From: Nectonema munidae
Lineage: Eukaryota > Nematomorpha > Nectonematoida > Nectonematidae
Direction: 5' to 3'
DNA: 64,000 nucleotides
NCBI GenBank assembly: GCA_030549495.1
Contig: JAUIRK010000936.1
Location: 806,001 to 870,000, forward strand
Shown: positions 12,190 through 24,700 of the stretch, in pieces
Layout: the number at the start of each line of letters is the position of its first letter
Numbering within the stretch: the stretch's first letter is position 1
The notes under the pieces: model-generated
What the model was told of the DNA's origin: nothing
What the model saw: only the letters and a program-made list of their open reading frames with translations
The model's database searches: none
Made by a program: the position numbers and the translations under genes

Positions 12190-12315
12190 AAGCCTTGATT
12201 GATACAAATCTAATTTTTCATGGATAATTGTTCCATTTTATTGCGCTTTTCTAAGCCTTGATTGATACAAATCTAATTTTTCATGGATAATTGTTCCATT
12301 TTATTGCGCTTTTCT
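12190..12315. repeat. Perfect 63-bp tandem duplication
   Basis: Two identical 63-base units (12190-12252 and 12253-12315), each starting AAGCCTTGATTGATAC and ending GCGCTTTTCT. I find no difference between the units, which implies a very recent event or an assembly artefact. Confidence 0.9.
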
Positions 12316-13899
12316 TCTTTCTTGCTTCAATCATCCAAGTGATTTAACTATTAGAATTGGATGTACTTAAAAATTTCTAAAAGAGCTACATATTGTCACA
12401 AGGCTTCTTCATATGAACTGAGTATGGGAATACTTGGTCTCTTTTATTCTTATTGTGTAGGAGCACAGAAGCAGGACTTTGCTTGAAAGTGTTTTTGGAA
12501 AGATGACAGTCTCAAAGATTTCTCAGGTTTATCTGTAAATTGGTGCTATGGAAATCACTTTTTATAACTTGATCCAAATCAGCATCGATAAAAAATATTG
12601 GATCAGTATTATTATATATAATTCATCATTTCATATGTATGTGCACTGCTCAAAATGCAATTAATAATGCAAGTCGCCTACCTCAAGTAGAAATTTTGAA
12701 GAATTTATAAAAGAGACTTTTCTTCGCCTATGTCAAGATAGTGAATAATTATAATCTGTCAATCTTGTTAATCCGTAGTTATGATTGGTGCAAAATATAG
12801 AAGTTTTCTTTTCATAATTCATCTAATAATAAATACAAAGAAAAATCTAATTCTGATTATAATATTTATGCACCGATTAAAAGCAAAAATTTTTTATCGC
12901 GTAACGGAAGGCGTAATGAAACACTAGGCATCAAAGTCCTGGGGAAAACACTGAGCTCTGGATTAAGTTAATATTTTTAGTTTGTCCTAAAGAATATTAA
13001 AAGATCAAAAAAACTATTTTGTTAGAATTATATAAATTCACAAATGTGTGCATTTTATTATAAAATAAGGAATGATTTAAAGTGCGTGTACTTTATTTGA
13101 CTGACCTATCTAAAACCTTTAAGTTCTAACAATGAAATCTTTTCGATGAAAATTTAGTGATTTTTTTTATTTAAATAGTTTAATTACGTTTTTGGTCCAA
13201 TGGGTACAAGTAGAGCCATGTGTTGGGTGTAAAAAATTTTTCTGCGCTAGCTCCACTCTGCATTTTGTAATTTTGCACGCGCCACGCAACACTTCAAAAA
13301 AACAAAATTGCCCGCATTCGCCAACTATTCCAAGCAACAAGAAAAGTTATTGGGATTTTCTTTCTACCATGTTAAAAAAAGATGTTTATGAATATTCAAA
13401 TGTCATGTGTTTCTGATGGCAAACGTTTCTTTTAGCAATAGACATATTTATTTTAATATTCCTCAAATGGATTATGTAAATTTTATATTTAGGATCAATT
13501 TCAAATCATTTTTTCTTATTTAAAACTTCATGTTCAATATAGAAACTTAAAATAGTTTCGTATCAATTTGACGCAAATTTGATTAATCTAAAGTTTTCAG
13601 ATTGAAATTATAAATGGATAATATTATTTAAAAAGTAAATAACTTTGTAGGATTGAAATTGATAGTGTTTAGGCAAAAGTTCATCTTTTTCAAAACAACA
13701 TAAATGTGAAACAAAAGCAAATAAAATAACTTGATAGGTTTTTTCTAGTTTATAAATAAAGTTATTAAAGAGATACTTGTAGAACATAAAAATAAAGATT
13801 GAAAGGAAAAACCTAAAAGAGAACCTATATATAATAAAAAACAAAGGATCATGTCAAAGAAGCAAATGGAACGTATCCATGCTTATAAAAACAATTTTT
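12316..13899. other. AT-rich intergenic DNA
   Basis: Short frames at 13192-13416 (plus) and 13844-13608 (minus) show no motif. No RNA gene or paired repeat was recognised. Confidence 0.35.
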
Positions 13900-14780
13900 T
13901 AAAATATGTAAAGGACGTGTTTCCAGGAATTCACACCAGCCCTCCCACCATTAGGTGCAGCACTGGTTCTTTGTCTACACCACGGGTCCTCAAACTTCTT
14001 AGCCCATCGACCCCTTCATAGATTATTTGATTTCTCCTCGAAACCAAGACAAGTTTAGTAAAAATGTAAATATCATTTTTTTGCATTTCTGATGATGAGC
14101 AATAATATATGAAAATTTACCTTTAAGATAATAGTATATAAAATATTTTATTATTTGTTTATATACTAATACATAACTTTCATAACAATCTCGAATTTAA
14201 TTGATCTCCATGGCATGTGACCCTTTTTCAACCGTTATGTAATAATCGCCGGCTAGGAAACTCTGATGGACCCCAGGGGGTCGATATCGACCACTTTGGG
14301 GACCCCTAGTCTACACCATTTTGCTAGTTTGGAGATCCGCTGCCATGATCTCAAATCTCCACTTCATTCTGTCTTGTGCATCACTTCTCTTAAGACCAAT
14401 TTTATAATCTCCCTTAATTACCATTTTCCATCTTTTAGTAAGTCTCCTTCTTTTTTTCCATAACCGTATACTCCATTATTTCTAGCAGTGTATCTTTTTC
14501 CTTTCTCAAAACATGTCTATACCAAATTAATGTACCTGGTTTAATTATAGCGAGCTAAAATATATCTATATCTCTTTCTTCCTCGTCTAAAATCTGTCAA
14601 AACTTAGGGCAGTTTCCTCAACATATTCATTTCAATAGTAGCAAACAGGCCCCGTTTTAAGCCTATTTGACCCATTTTATAAGTCTCCACTCCTAAAGTA
14701 GCCCAGCTACGTCAAAAAAAAGAAAAAGTCTTATTCCTGATATTATTTAACTCATTTCATGCATTTATTAACAAAAAAAA
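13900..14780 (-). mobile_element. LINE relic, RT C-terminal tail
   Basis: Minus-strand frames resemble the region after the RT domain of RTE-like LINEs. About 14680-14590 reads 'GLFATIEMNMLRKLP', matching 'l..aE.rmLR.m.g'. About 14540-14340 includes 'RLTKRWKMVIK' and 'DAQDRMKWRFEIMAADL', matching the terminal 'gRp..rW.d.ik.Dl....g..Dr.~Wr..v..adp' pattern. Frameshifts separate them. The relic is interrupted near its 3' end by the 328-bp MITE at 13981-14308, after which the tail seems to resume toward 13900. Confidence 0.65.
13981..14308. mobile_element. hAT-type MITE with 8-bp target duplication
   Basis: A 328-bp non-coding element. Its left end (ACGGGTCCTCAAACTT) and right end (GGGGACCCCTA, inverted) pair as hAT-style termini. 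The 8-bp duplication GTCTACAC flanks it perfectly (13973-13980 and 14309-14316). It is inserted in the LINE relic 13900-14780. Confidence 0.8.
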
Positions 14781-14784
14781 TTTT

Positions 14785-15290
14785 AAAAAAATTAAAAAAT
14801 TAAAATCTTTAAAAATTTATCGAAAGCTGAAATAAGGAAAAAAACAGCAGACCATAAAGCAGCTTTACAAGACACTACAATAAAAGACAGAATTGATGGA
14901 GATGTAGTTATTAAAAAAACTAAAGAAAAAAACCATGTGTTTGCTGAAGAACTTGAAGCTCTCAAAACTTTTCTTCCTGCTACGGAAAGCAGTATCTTAA
15001 AGCCTAATGTTTTGCTTGAATACCTTGTAATAAACAAACGATTCACCGCATTTCCTAACGCTTTTATTGCTTTGAGAATTTACTTGACAATACCTGTAAC
15101 TGCAGCATCAGTTGAAAACATTTTCTCAAAACAAGTTAATTAAAACATACTTACGGTCTACAATTTCTCAAGAGAGACTAAACAATTTGGGAATGATTTC
15201 TATAGAAAATGAAATTGCAAAAACGATTGATCAAAAAAATATTATGAAAGAGACCGAAATAATTTTTCATTTGTGAAACTTGTTTCTATT
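14785..15290 (+). mobile_element. hAT transposase fragment, C-terminal
   Basis: A plus-strand frame at 14937-15143 ends '...IPVTAASVENIFSKQVN', the 'P.T.AsvEr.FS' hallmark of the hAT dimerisation domain. The adjoining frame from about 15129 gives 'LIKTYLRSTISQERLN' and 'ENEIAKTI', the usual continuation in the ZMYM/TTF-type hAT group. A frameshift lies between them at the ENIFSK-LIKTY junction. Upstream (14790-14936) decayed frames may belong to it too. No terminal repeats were identified. Confidence 0.75.
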
Positions 15291-15299
15291 TTATCCTTG

Positions 15300-16190
15300 A
15301 TTGAACACCTTTTCCACAATCTTTCATTTTTACTATGAATGAGCTATTTGAAGATTTTCGCTTGTCTTAGTTCTTTACTATGTTTGCCTTTGATATATAG
15401 CTTTTATTTATCATTTCTGATGCTAGCTATAGTTTGAGACCTTTGAGATTCATTTTCGATACAAATCTCTTTAAACAGACTTAATAAATGATGGTTCGCA
15501 ACCGACTTCTTACCACTGATTACTGTGTATAATTGTTGATTTTAAGATGTTTTTAAAAAATAGAGTTGATGGACTTTTGAGGTTATATTGAAAATCATGG
15601 TAGACCAAGCCATGTTATATAAAGGGACAGTATTGTATTTTTGAAGAATGATTTTGGTTTTGTAAAAACATTTTGGATAAATTTATCCTATACGTTTGCA
15701 GAAAATATTAAAAGGAGCTTCTTTATGTTAAAAAAAAAGAATAAAAATTTGTTGCTTGAATATATATTACATTAAGATGTTTTTTAAAATGAACTTCAGA
15801 TTGATAAAGAATTAGTATTTTTGAAAAGAATTTACTCTAGAATCTTATAATCTTGAAATGAATTAAAAGGATATTCAGTTCCACTTGCCATTATAAGATT
15901 AACATATACAGTGAAAACCATCAAAACACAAGGGTGGTCTTTCTACTAGGATGAGTCAACCCTCTAATAAAATCAGTTTCGGACATTTTAGTAAAATTTC
16001 AACATCAAAAGGTAGTTGTTTTATTTGTGAAATATAGCCACCACTTAGATCAGAAATAGGTTCACTTTTTAAAGTCTTCTCTCAATTAAGGTTTAAAATA
16101 TTTGAAAAGTAACTTGGATAAAGATTTCTATCTTCGAAAAGGAACGAAATGAAAATAGTGTTGAAAAAATGTAGTTTAAAAAAAGAACTG
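15300..16190. other. AT-rich intergenic DNA
   Basis: No gene or paired repeat was recognised. Confidence 0.35.
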
Positions 16191-16194
16191 GGTT

Positions 16195-17130
16195 ATTGTA
16201 CAAAATTTCGTACTTTTATAAAATCGCTAGATGCATCTTTTGATACAATTTTCATGGTAGATGATTGCCCCTATGTCAAAAACTGTCAATCAAAATCAAA
16301 AATTAAAATTTCTCAACCTTATAACTTGTTGTATAACACTTGTATATATTTTATTTTATCAATAAACAAGGATACTTTTTTGAAAATGTCAAACAAAATT
16401 TTGATTGATGAAAAATATATCTAAAGAAATATTTATTCAAATTTTACATAAAATATGTTTTTATACTAAATCAGCCATGCTGGTTTGATTTCTGGACTAA
16501 ATTTTTGCATTTACGGTTTGAAAATATCTAAAAGTTCCAATCAAATTTGCGGTTGACATTTAAAAATTGTCTCCAAAAATATTGATTAAAAATTTACATG
16601 AAATATATGTTTTATATTAAACACAATGTTGGTTTCATTTCTTAACTCAGTTTTTGCATTGAAAATATTTGACAGTGTAAACCAAATTTGCGGTTTACAT
16701 CTGAAAACTGTCTCCAAAAATATCCATTCAAATTTTAAATCAAATGTTTTTATACCAAATCGATCGATCATGCTGGTTTCAATTCTGGACTCCGTTTTGG
16801 CATTTAAGGGTTTGAAAATATCTAACAGTTTTAATAAAATGTGCGGTTTACGTCTTAAACTGTCACCAAAAAAATTCTTTCAAATTTTACATAAAATATA
16901 AGTTATTATAACAAATAACCATGCTGGTTTCATTTTTAGAATTAGTTTTTGCAATTAGAGCTTAAAAATTACAAATCAAATTAGTTATGTATGCCTGAAA
17001 ATTATCCCAAAAAATATTCATAAATATTTAAAAAATATATAATTTTTCTATTAAATAGACAATTCTGGTCTCATTTATGGACTCCGTTTTTGTAATTAGA
17101 GTATAAGAACGTGTGGAATTATCAAGGAAA
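16195..17130 (+). repeat. Element with head plus ~5 tandem units of ~146 bp (copy 1)
   Basis: A non-repeated head (16195-16430) is followed by about five degenerate units. The landmark 'ATGCTGGTTTCATTT' (with changes) recurs at 16477, 16626, 16770, 16921 and 17061, spacings of 149, 144, 151 and 140. Each unit runs through 'TTTTTGCATTT', 'TTGCGGTTTACAT', 'CTGTCTCCAAAAATATT' and 'CAAATTTTACAT'. The same head and the same units occur in reverse complement at 51290-52400, so this is a dispersed element with an internal array, not a local satellite. The frames within it look incidental, not like protein. Confidence 0.85.
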
Positions 17131-17491
17131 TTTGCCATTTCCGAAATCAAAGTATGTATGTTTTTGATTAGAATAATTATAGATTGAGTTTATAAATAGA
17201 TATCAATTTTTTTATGAATTCAGCTTTTATACTAATTTATTATACTATACAAACATTGAAATAGCAATTAATTAAAACGAAAATCCAATGTATTTATAAA
17301 AAATTTAATTTATCCCTATATAATTTATAACTTAGCCTCTATTTTAAATACACTCTTCAAAATCTATAATTTTATTGATAAAAATAACTACTTGATTGAA
17401 AATCGTCAGTCAAAATTTTAATTAGGGAAAAAATTGTCTCTTAAAACATCCTTCAAATTAAAAACAAATTTTGGTACTTCTGTTATCTCAA

Positions 17492-17506
17492 CCCCCCCCC
17501 CCCCCC
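17492..17506 (+). repeat. Poly-C run of 15
   Basis: An uninterrupted run of 15 C within about 70% A+T sequence. I could not assign it to a transposon terminus, unlike several of the other long C or G runs in the window. Confidence 0.9.
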
Positions 17507-17517
17507 TCTAAAAAACA

Positions 17518-17720
17518 TTTTTTAGTGTATAATTTACTTTCTTACTGCTTCATCAACATTTCTTTGATTATTATATAATATCATTTAGAATTTTTTTAGA
17601 GTGAGAAGGATAACAAAAATTTTTTAGTGAATGATTTACTTTTTTTACTGCTTCATCAACATTTCTCTTATTATATAATATAATTTAGAATTTTTTTAGA
17701 GTGGGAAGGAGATAACAGAA
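17518..17720. repeat. Imperfect ~100-bp tandem duplication
   Basis: Two units of about 100 bases, each running from TTTTTTAGTG through TACTGCTTCATCAACATTTCT to TTAGAGTG(A/G)GAAGGA. They differ by a few substitutions and small indels, so the duplication is older than the one at 12190. Confidence 0.8.
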
Positions 17721-17739
17721 TTTTTTGAAATGGGATAGA

Positions 17740-19139
17740 TTGACAAAAATTCAAACTCAGCATTTGTTTATATCAATTGATAAAAATCTATGATATTCAA
17801 AAAAAAGCATAAGATGAAGAATATTAATTAATAGGAAAGCTCTGAGATTGAAAAAGTCATTTCTAAATAAATATTTAAAAAATGTTTTTTCAAACACATG
17901 TTGCAGAAAATTAATTTTAAATATTTTGATTTAATAAAACGCCAAAAGTTGGTTTATTAAATAAATTAAGAATAATTAGCAGAGAAATACTGCAAGTAGC
18001 CGTTATTTTGAAGTTTATATATTTGACATTGATTGACAGGTTTCAGAATAAACATCACCACTAGATCAGCATATTTGAAATATAAATACCACGCTAAAAA
18101 TATATGTAAAAAATCTTTAAATTCTAAGAAAGTGAGGGCGGGCGTAAACCGACGATCACTTGAGCAGAAAATTTTTTGAACATCACTAATCGGGTTAAGC
18201 ACTGTATATCAAACCATTTCTATCAGCTTTTTTCCAGTTACTTATCCTATCATTGTTCGGGATTATATATGTATATAACGTTAATAATATATGATCGGTG
18301 GAGGATAAACTAGGCAGTCGCGTTAATAAATAATAATAGCTTCTGGGTCACACGACTAATATGGGAAAAAATCAATAATAAGTTCACTAACGGTATTAGA
18401 GAATTGTTACAGTGATAATAAAATAATTAACTTTAATTTATAATAAAAGTTTTTTTACATTATTTCCAAGCATGTTGAAACTCTAGCAGAAGGGAAATTT
18501 TAGAAATCTTTTTGAGTTAAAATGGAATAAATCGGGAGTGTTAATAAAAATACAAATTTATTAATATTTAAAATTTTAAATATTTTCAAATAAAAAGTTC
18601 TATAATTTATTTAAGTTTACATTTATTTTTTGAAAAATTTAATTTATTTTATGAATATCATTATTATGTTCATATATGTTCAAAATTTTGTTAATATTTA
18701 GGCTGTGTAGGTAGTTAGAGAAGGCTCGCAAGATGCTTGATAGAGAGTGTCTCAGGCTCAAAACATCAGAATCACAGTTGTAGACCATAATTCATCTACC
18801 CAGTTGCGCTTATCAAAAATCGAGTGCATTTAGAATATTTATATAAAAAACTATAATTATTTTAAAGTATTGATATCTAGGAACACTTTGTTCAATATTA
18901 GTCTGTAGTGTTTAATTGAAAATAATACTTAATATATTAAAAGTGCATCTTTATTTTTCATCAAGTAAAATTTATTGTTTTTGAATTCTTTTGTAATAAA
19001 AAGTTCAAAAAAATGTCAAATTAATTTATGGTGCGGCAAATAAAAAAGCTCAGGTAATGATTACTACGATTATGTTGTCATATCTTTGGTTATTCAAAAA
19101 GCTGGTCAGTGTTCGGTTATAATTCAGACACTAAGAGAA
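17740..19139. other. AT-rich intergenic DNA
   Basis: A minus-strand frame at 18202-17966 has no motif. Nothing else was recognised. Confidence 0.35.
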
Positions 19140-20330
19140 CGCTTTTTAAAAAATTTTGCCTTTGCAGGATAAAGTAATGTCTTTGCAAGACAAGCTCTCA
19201 AGGCTCGAAAAACCATCTCAAGTTCATAATGAATTCCTAGATCCATCCCCTTTTACAGCCTCAAAGAACCTCTCTCAGGTAGAATATGCAGATCATGACG
19301 GAGCAAAGCCTGAGATTTTAAACCGCGTGACACCTCAACAACTTGCTGAAAAAGAATCTCATTGCAACACTCTTCGAAATAATCGAAAGGAACATGGAAG
19401 CGTTAAATTTGGAAGACTTATCCCTTCTCAATAACGCAACAGCTATAGAAGCAGCAAGGAAGCAACTAGGAAGTTCAGCGATGAATCTCCTCAACATCCC
19501 TCAAGTTGCTCCGGTTGTCCCATCGTTTTTTCGAAGCAGGGATAGGGGAAAAACTGTCGAAAAGGGAAAGTGAAAGACTACATAACTAGCTAGGGCCTTC
19601 AGAGATGTTAGCAATACCTTCCTGAGCAGCCCTCCGCTTTTGGTAGAGTCACCTCTTTCCCTATAAAACTCGGATACCACAACAGAAGACGACGCCACGA
19701 TGGATGAAGAGATTCAACAGATTTATAGCACTCAAATCAAGAGAAGAGAAGCCCTTCTTCCCCTTTTTGATAATGGCAAAGATTACTTCAGTTCGTTGCC
19801 AGATTGGCCACACATCGAAGACATAGAGAGCGCTATTTGTACTATACATATTGAAGAAGAGACAAGGCGACAGGAAGAAATCTGACACTGGCCCACCATC
19901 GAAGACATCAACGACTTGCTTAGGAAAGACAGTACTCTGCCCATCCCACAACAAGTAGAAGATGATGTGGTGGTGGCAGAGCTCGACCAATCCTCACCAA
20001 TATAAAAAATAATCTTAGGAGAGATTCTCTATCCATCCGCTGCGGATGACCAGAAGAACACTGAGAAACGTGGTGAAGAAAAACCTTTTTGAGAAGACCA
20101 AAGGAGGTGACGGTCAACAAACAAATAAAGAGCAACCACATGAAGCCTCCAATTGAAGATAAAGTCCAGAATCCTCTCAAGTCAATTACAGCCAACTTCT
20201 ACTACGAAGATAAGTCACTACCTGCTCTAAGAAGTCAACCCCTATTTCAAACGAAAGGAAACATGGAAATGCCCTAAAGACATGAAAAACAGAAAGGCTA
20301 AATAGATCCTGGAGGACGGCTGTATGCCGG
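19140..20330 (+). mobile_element. Retroelement fossil, left part (gag-like)
   Basis: Several short plus-strand frames in a locally GC-richer stretch look like decayed coding sequence of one protein. One includes 'AARKQLGSSAMNLL', reminiscent of DIRS- or LTR-type gag-like proteins. The fossil is broken in multiple places and old. With copy A (20810-29049) taken out, it would abut the RNase-H-like scrap at 29056-29560, so the two may be halves of one element. Family not settled. Confidence 0.4.
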
Positions 20331-20339
20331 CGATCGTTT

Positions 20340-20809
20340 CGCCAGTCCCTTTTGGGGGTGCGTCTTTTTACTCAAATAAACCCAAACAAACCCAAATAAT
20401 CAAAAATAAGCAAAAACCATATAAAATAAACAAAAATTTACTATAATAAAAGTAAATAAAGAAAGATATACTCGAAAAAGTAGAATAGGAAAAAAATTGG
20501 CCTGATTTTAAGCTCAACTTTACTCAAATAAAGAAAAATAAACTGAAATGGGCTGAAATAAACAATAAAAATAAATATATAAAAATAGAGTGTCATTAAA
20601 ACGCGTGCGCGCACGCCCGCAAGTAAACCAAAGAATAAAAACACACGCGCTAAGTGCATATATATTCAAAAATTGAGAAGAAATTTATAAAAACTATTTT
20701 AAGAAAATATTAAACTTTTCTTATTTTTTTTGACCAAAAACTCCAGTTTAATTGATTCCGCCCTTTACGACTGTGAAAAACTTCTTGACTACATCTAAAA
20801 CAACTATGG
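20340..20809. repeat. A-rich low-complexity stretch
   Basis: It is dominated by AAATAAA/CAAATAA-type words such as AACCCAAACAAACCCAAATA. No gene is seen. It ends at the copy A boundary. Confidence 0.5.
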
Positions 20810-21799
20810 CTGAGGCGCACATCCGAAGAGTGCAAAATGACCTTCGCCCCCCTCCCCTCCAATAATTTTCTATAAGTAAGAGTTGCTGCTTGTTTATAAA
20901 ACATGTATCATGATTTCTTTATAAGATGTAATGATCATTCGAATACATGATAATGTAAGATAAGAGAATAAAAGAGGGAATGCAGACTTTCGAGTCAAAC
21001 ACAATGCCAAGCTGCTCTGAAATTCCTATCAAAAATATTTTATAAACGATGTGAGAGGTATATAATAATAATAATCCATTGTTTCACACAATAATAAGCA
21101 ATGTTTATCACAGTGTCTCCTTGTAGTATTTTTGAACAAACACATTTTGATGATCAACTAGATTTTCTCACAGTCTTCTGTCACAGTGATTCTATTTCTT
21201 TTTCTGTCTCCATCTCTGTTATTCTCTGCTAAAACTCAATCACTCAAGCTCTCTTCTCTCATTCAAGCTCTCTTCTTTCACTCAAGCTTTCTTCTCATGT
21301 TTAAGCTCTCCTATCTCATTCAGCTCTCTTCTCTCTAATTTGTATTTAGAGTTAAATTAAAAATAATTCTATTTTATCTCATTAGAAACTAGTTTTTAGC
21401 GGAATATAAGTTCATGATACCAAAGTTCAGCTATTCAAATACAGATATTTTCGGTAAAAATTTAGTTACATCAATACAACAAACATTTTGCAAAAATGAA
21501 AACAAACTTATCTGTTAACTGGAAAAAAATTTCAAGTCTCAAAAATATAATTGATAAAAAATCCAAAAGATAAAAAGATTCAGTTTTTATTTCTAAAAAT
21601 CGAATTGAACCGTGGTTGGAATTAATGAGTGAGTGAGGAAATCTCTTAGCACTTTCCAGCTTTGGCTGATATGCTTGCAGGTTGCTAGAGTTTGGGATTT
21701 GATGATTGTGTGGAGTTTAGTTGAAGAACATTGTGGAATTCTAGTATTCTAGAAAAGTTGTATGTAGTATTTGTGTTCGGTATATAAAGTAAAGAATGA

Positions 21800-24700
21800 T
21801 AAGAGTATAATTAATTAATAAGTGTGGGTGGAATACGATTTGGGTGTGCGATAAGGATCGGTTCAATTTTGTTAATTAAAATAAAGATTTCTTGAAGTAT
21901 GATTGGATGTTGTAAAAAATTATATAGAAAAGTAGGAGGTTCGTTAAAGTGTAGATTACAAAAGTTAAGTAGTTTAACACGTAAATTGTGAAAAATTGGG
22001 CAGTAGAGAATTATGTGTAGGGGTTTTTCGATGTAGGGGCAACCAAATCTACATAATGGACTGTTGTAAGGTTTGAATCTATAGAAGTAGGAATAGGTTG
22101 GGCAGTGTGATGAGAACCACTTGATGGAATTGCGGGAGAGAGTGATATTTTTGTTGTGAATTGCAAAGTTTATAAGAGTGGGGCAATATTAAGAGATGAC
22201 CATGTGTTCAGTATAGATGCATTTGCGGCTTTTATGATACTGGATATAGGGAGAGAATGTAAAATAAAAGAATGCGTGTTTGAAGGTAATGTTTTAGATA
22301 GTCTGTCAACACTATTGTTTTCAGTGCAAGTGAAGTGTGAGGGAGACCAATAAATTGTTATGTTGAAATAATTGGAAAGTTGGATAAGTTTTATAGCTAA
22401 TCTGTATGAAGATTGAGGGATTTTGTGATTAAGATTTAGGTCGTTGATTATGTTTTGGACATCGGTGTAAAAGTGTATTTGATTAAAGTTGAAGCAGTAG
22501 ATGTGAAGATTGTCTATGAGGTGATTACAGGCAGCTAAAATAGCAAGAGTTTCTGTTTCGTATGATGAGATATTGGAGTCAGTATGTAAGATCATAAATG
22601 TAAAAGGAGTTAGACAATTGATGATGTAATGGGCCTAGACAGCTGAACGCAGTTTTAGAACCGTCGGTAAAAATAAATAAGTGTTTTGTAAGAGTGGGAT
22701 CTGAGCGTTGCTTTTTGATTAGGTTGATGGCGATGTTTATGGCGTACTGAATAATATATAAGACAATAGAAGAGTATATATATTTGGAAATTTTTGGGTG
22801 TGACTTTTTTGAATAAGAAGATTGTAGATGTGAGTTTGGAGAGTACATTCTTTAGATGTAGAAAGAATTTTAGGTTAGATTGAAAAGTAATGCCAAGATA
22901 TTTTAGGTGAGTGACAGGTGTGATGAGATTAGATGAATTTGTGTAAAGAGGTTGTAGTGAGATTCTTTTGCGTGTAAAGTGAATTAAATTGAGCTTGGAT
23001 GTGTTAAAATGGATTTTGTATTTTGGTGCAAGTGTATCAATTTGCTTTAAGAGGTTAGTAGCATTGGTAATGTTTGTGTTTTGATTTGGGTTGGTAAATA
23101 TAAAGAGAATATCATCAGAATAACATTAAGCAAAGTGTGAGTTAGAATTTATTTAAGGAGTGGATTGATGAGTATGAGCCATAAGATGTCAGAAAGACAA
23201 CCCCCTTGTGGAGTAGAAAGAGAGAGTTGTTTAATGTGGATGTTGTTGTTATGTAAGAAAATTAAAATTCGGTTGTTTAGGTAGTTTTGTATGAATTTGA
23301 TTATATAAAGTAGATATTTATTTTCAATAAGATTGTGGAGTATCGCAGGGTGCCATGCAGAGTTAAACGCATTGTCGATGTCTAGAAATATGCTTGTCGC
23401 AATGTTGTTGTAACTGAAGGTGTGTTCTAAAATGAGTGAGAGGCGGGTCAATGCGAGTTCAGTGTTTCTATTCGGGAGGTATTCAAATTGATTGAGATGA
23501 ATTAAGTTGTTTTTAAATATATAGAGTAATAGGCGTTTTATTAATTTTCTAAAATTTTGCCAAGAGTTGGAAGGATTGAAATAAGTCGCCAGTTTTTAAT
23601 TTGGTCATGGTTACGGTTTGGTTTTGGAATGAGAAATAATTTGCAAATCTTTCAAATGTTAGTGAAAAAGCTATGTTTGAGGCAAGCCTTGTATATGTTG
23701 AGGAGGTGAGGTTTTAAAATGTGATAAGCTTTTTTTTAAATGTGTTTTTATGATATGTAATCAAGTCTAGAGAATGATTTAATTGTGAGATATTAATAGT
23801 ATGATTTAACTCTTTATTTGTGATGGGTGGGAAGAAGGTTACTGTGTTATGTGTAAGATGATGATGAACTGTTTTCCTAATCATTGTGTTGAAGATATTA
23901 TCTGGATCTTGTGTATCAGAAGGCAAAAGTGAGTTTAAGAAAGGGGGGTTGATGTGTGTAGTGGTGTTAGAGTTTGGAAGAAGGTGCTGTGATAGAGGGG
24001 TCCGAGATTTATTGTTTTTGAGTTTGTTTATTAGATGCCATGGATTTGAGGTGGTTTGGTTGCATAACTCGATCCGGGATTGTTTTTAGCTTGTGTGATA
24101 GCGCTTTCGTATTTATGTTTGAGGGTGAAGTAAGATTAGATAGAGACAGGGGTATATGATTTTCGTTATCGTGTTAGTGAGGCTCGAAGTTCTTTTTTGA
24201 GTGATGTAAGTTGAGAATTCCAAAAGTAGGCGTTTTGCCTTTTGAATTGTTGATTGTTTAGGGTAGATGCTTGGATGCAAGATGTAATAATTTTATTGAG
24301 ATATGTTGCAGATGATTCGATGTTTTTGGTTGATTCAGTATTGAAAGGGGTATGACTTAGATTAAGTTGAAGTTTTTGGAGATTCAAAAGATTTGATTTC
24401 CAAATTGAGGACAGAAAGGTTTTGATTGAATAGCAGTGTTGCCAGATCTACGGATTTATCCGTATTTTACGGATTTTTGAGGCTAAAATAGTCCTACGGA
24501 TTTTCCAGGAACGGATTTTTGACACTTCCAGATTTTTCTACGGATTATTTTTTTCTACAGATTTTTCGGTTCATCAAAAAATTTTTTGGCTTTTAATAAA
24601 ATCATAAAAAAAAAATTTTCTCCATTTTATTTTTTTGCTTTTAAATACTGAAATGTGAGCACCAATTTTTAAATAAAATATATTTTTTTATATTAAATTA

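Noticed and set aside
16149-16424. A 91-codon plus-strand open frame
   Set aside because: It lies in the head of the tandem-array element. The homologous head at 52045-52400 does not keep the frame, so it is not a protein-coding gene.
19661-20195. Long minus-strand frames (109 and 91 codons)
   Set aside because: They mirror the plus-strand coding relic of the retroelement fossil; the plus strand has the more protein-like composition.
22156-22353. A plus-strand frame within the LINE
   Set aside because: It is antisense to the RNase H domain, whose catalytic residues are clearly readable on the minus strand.
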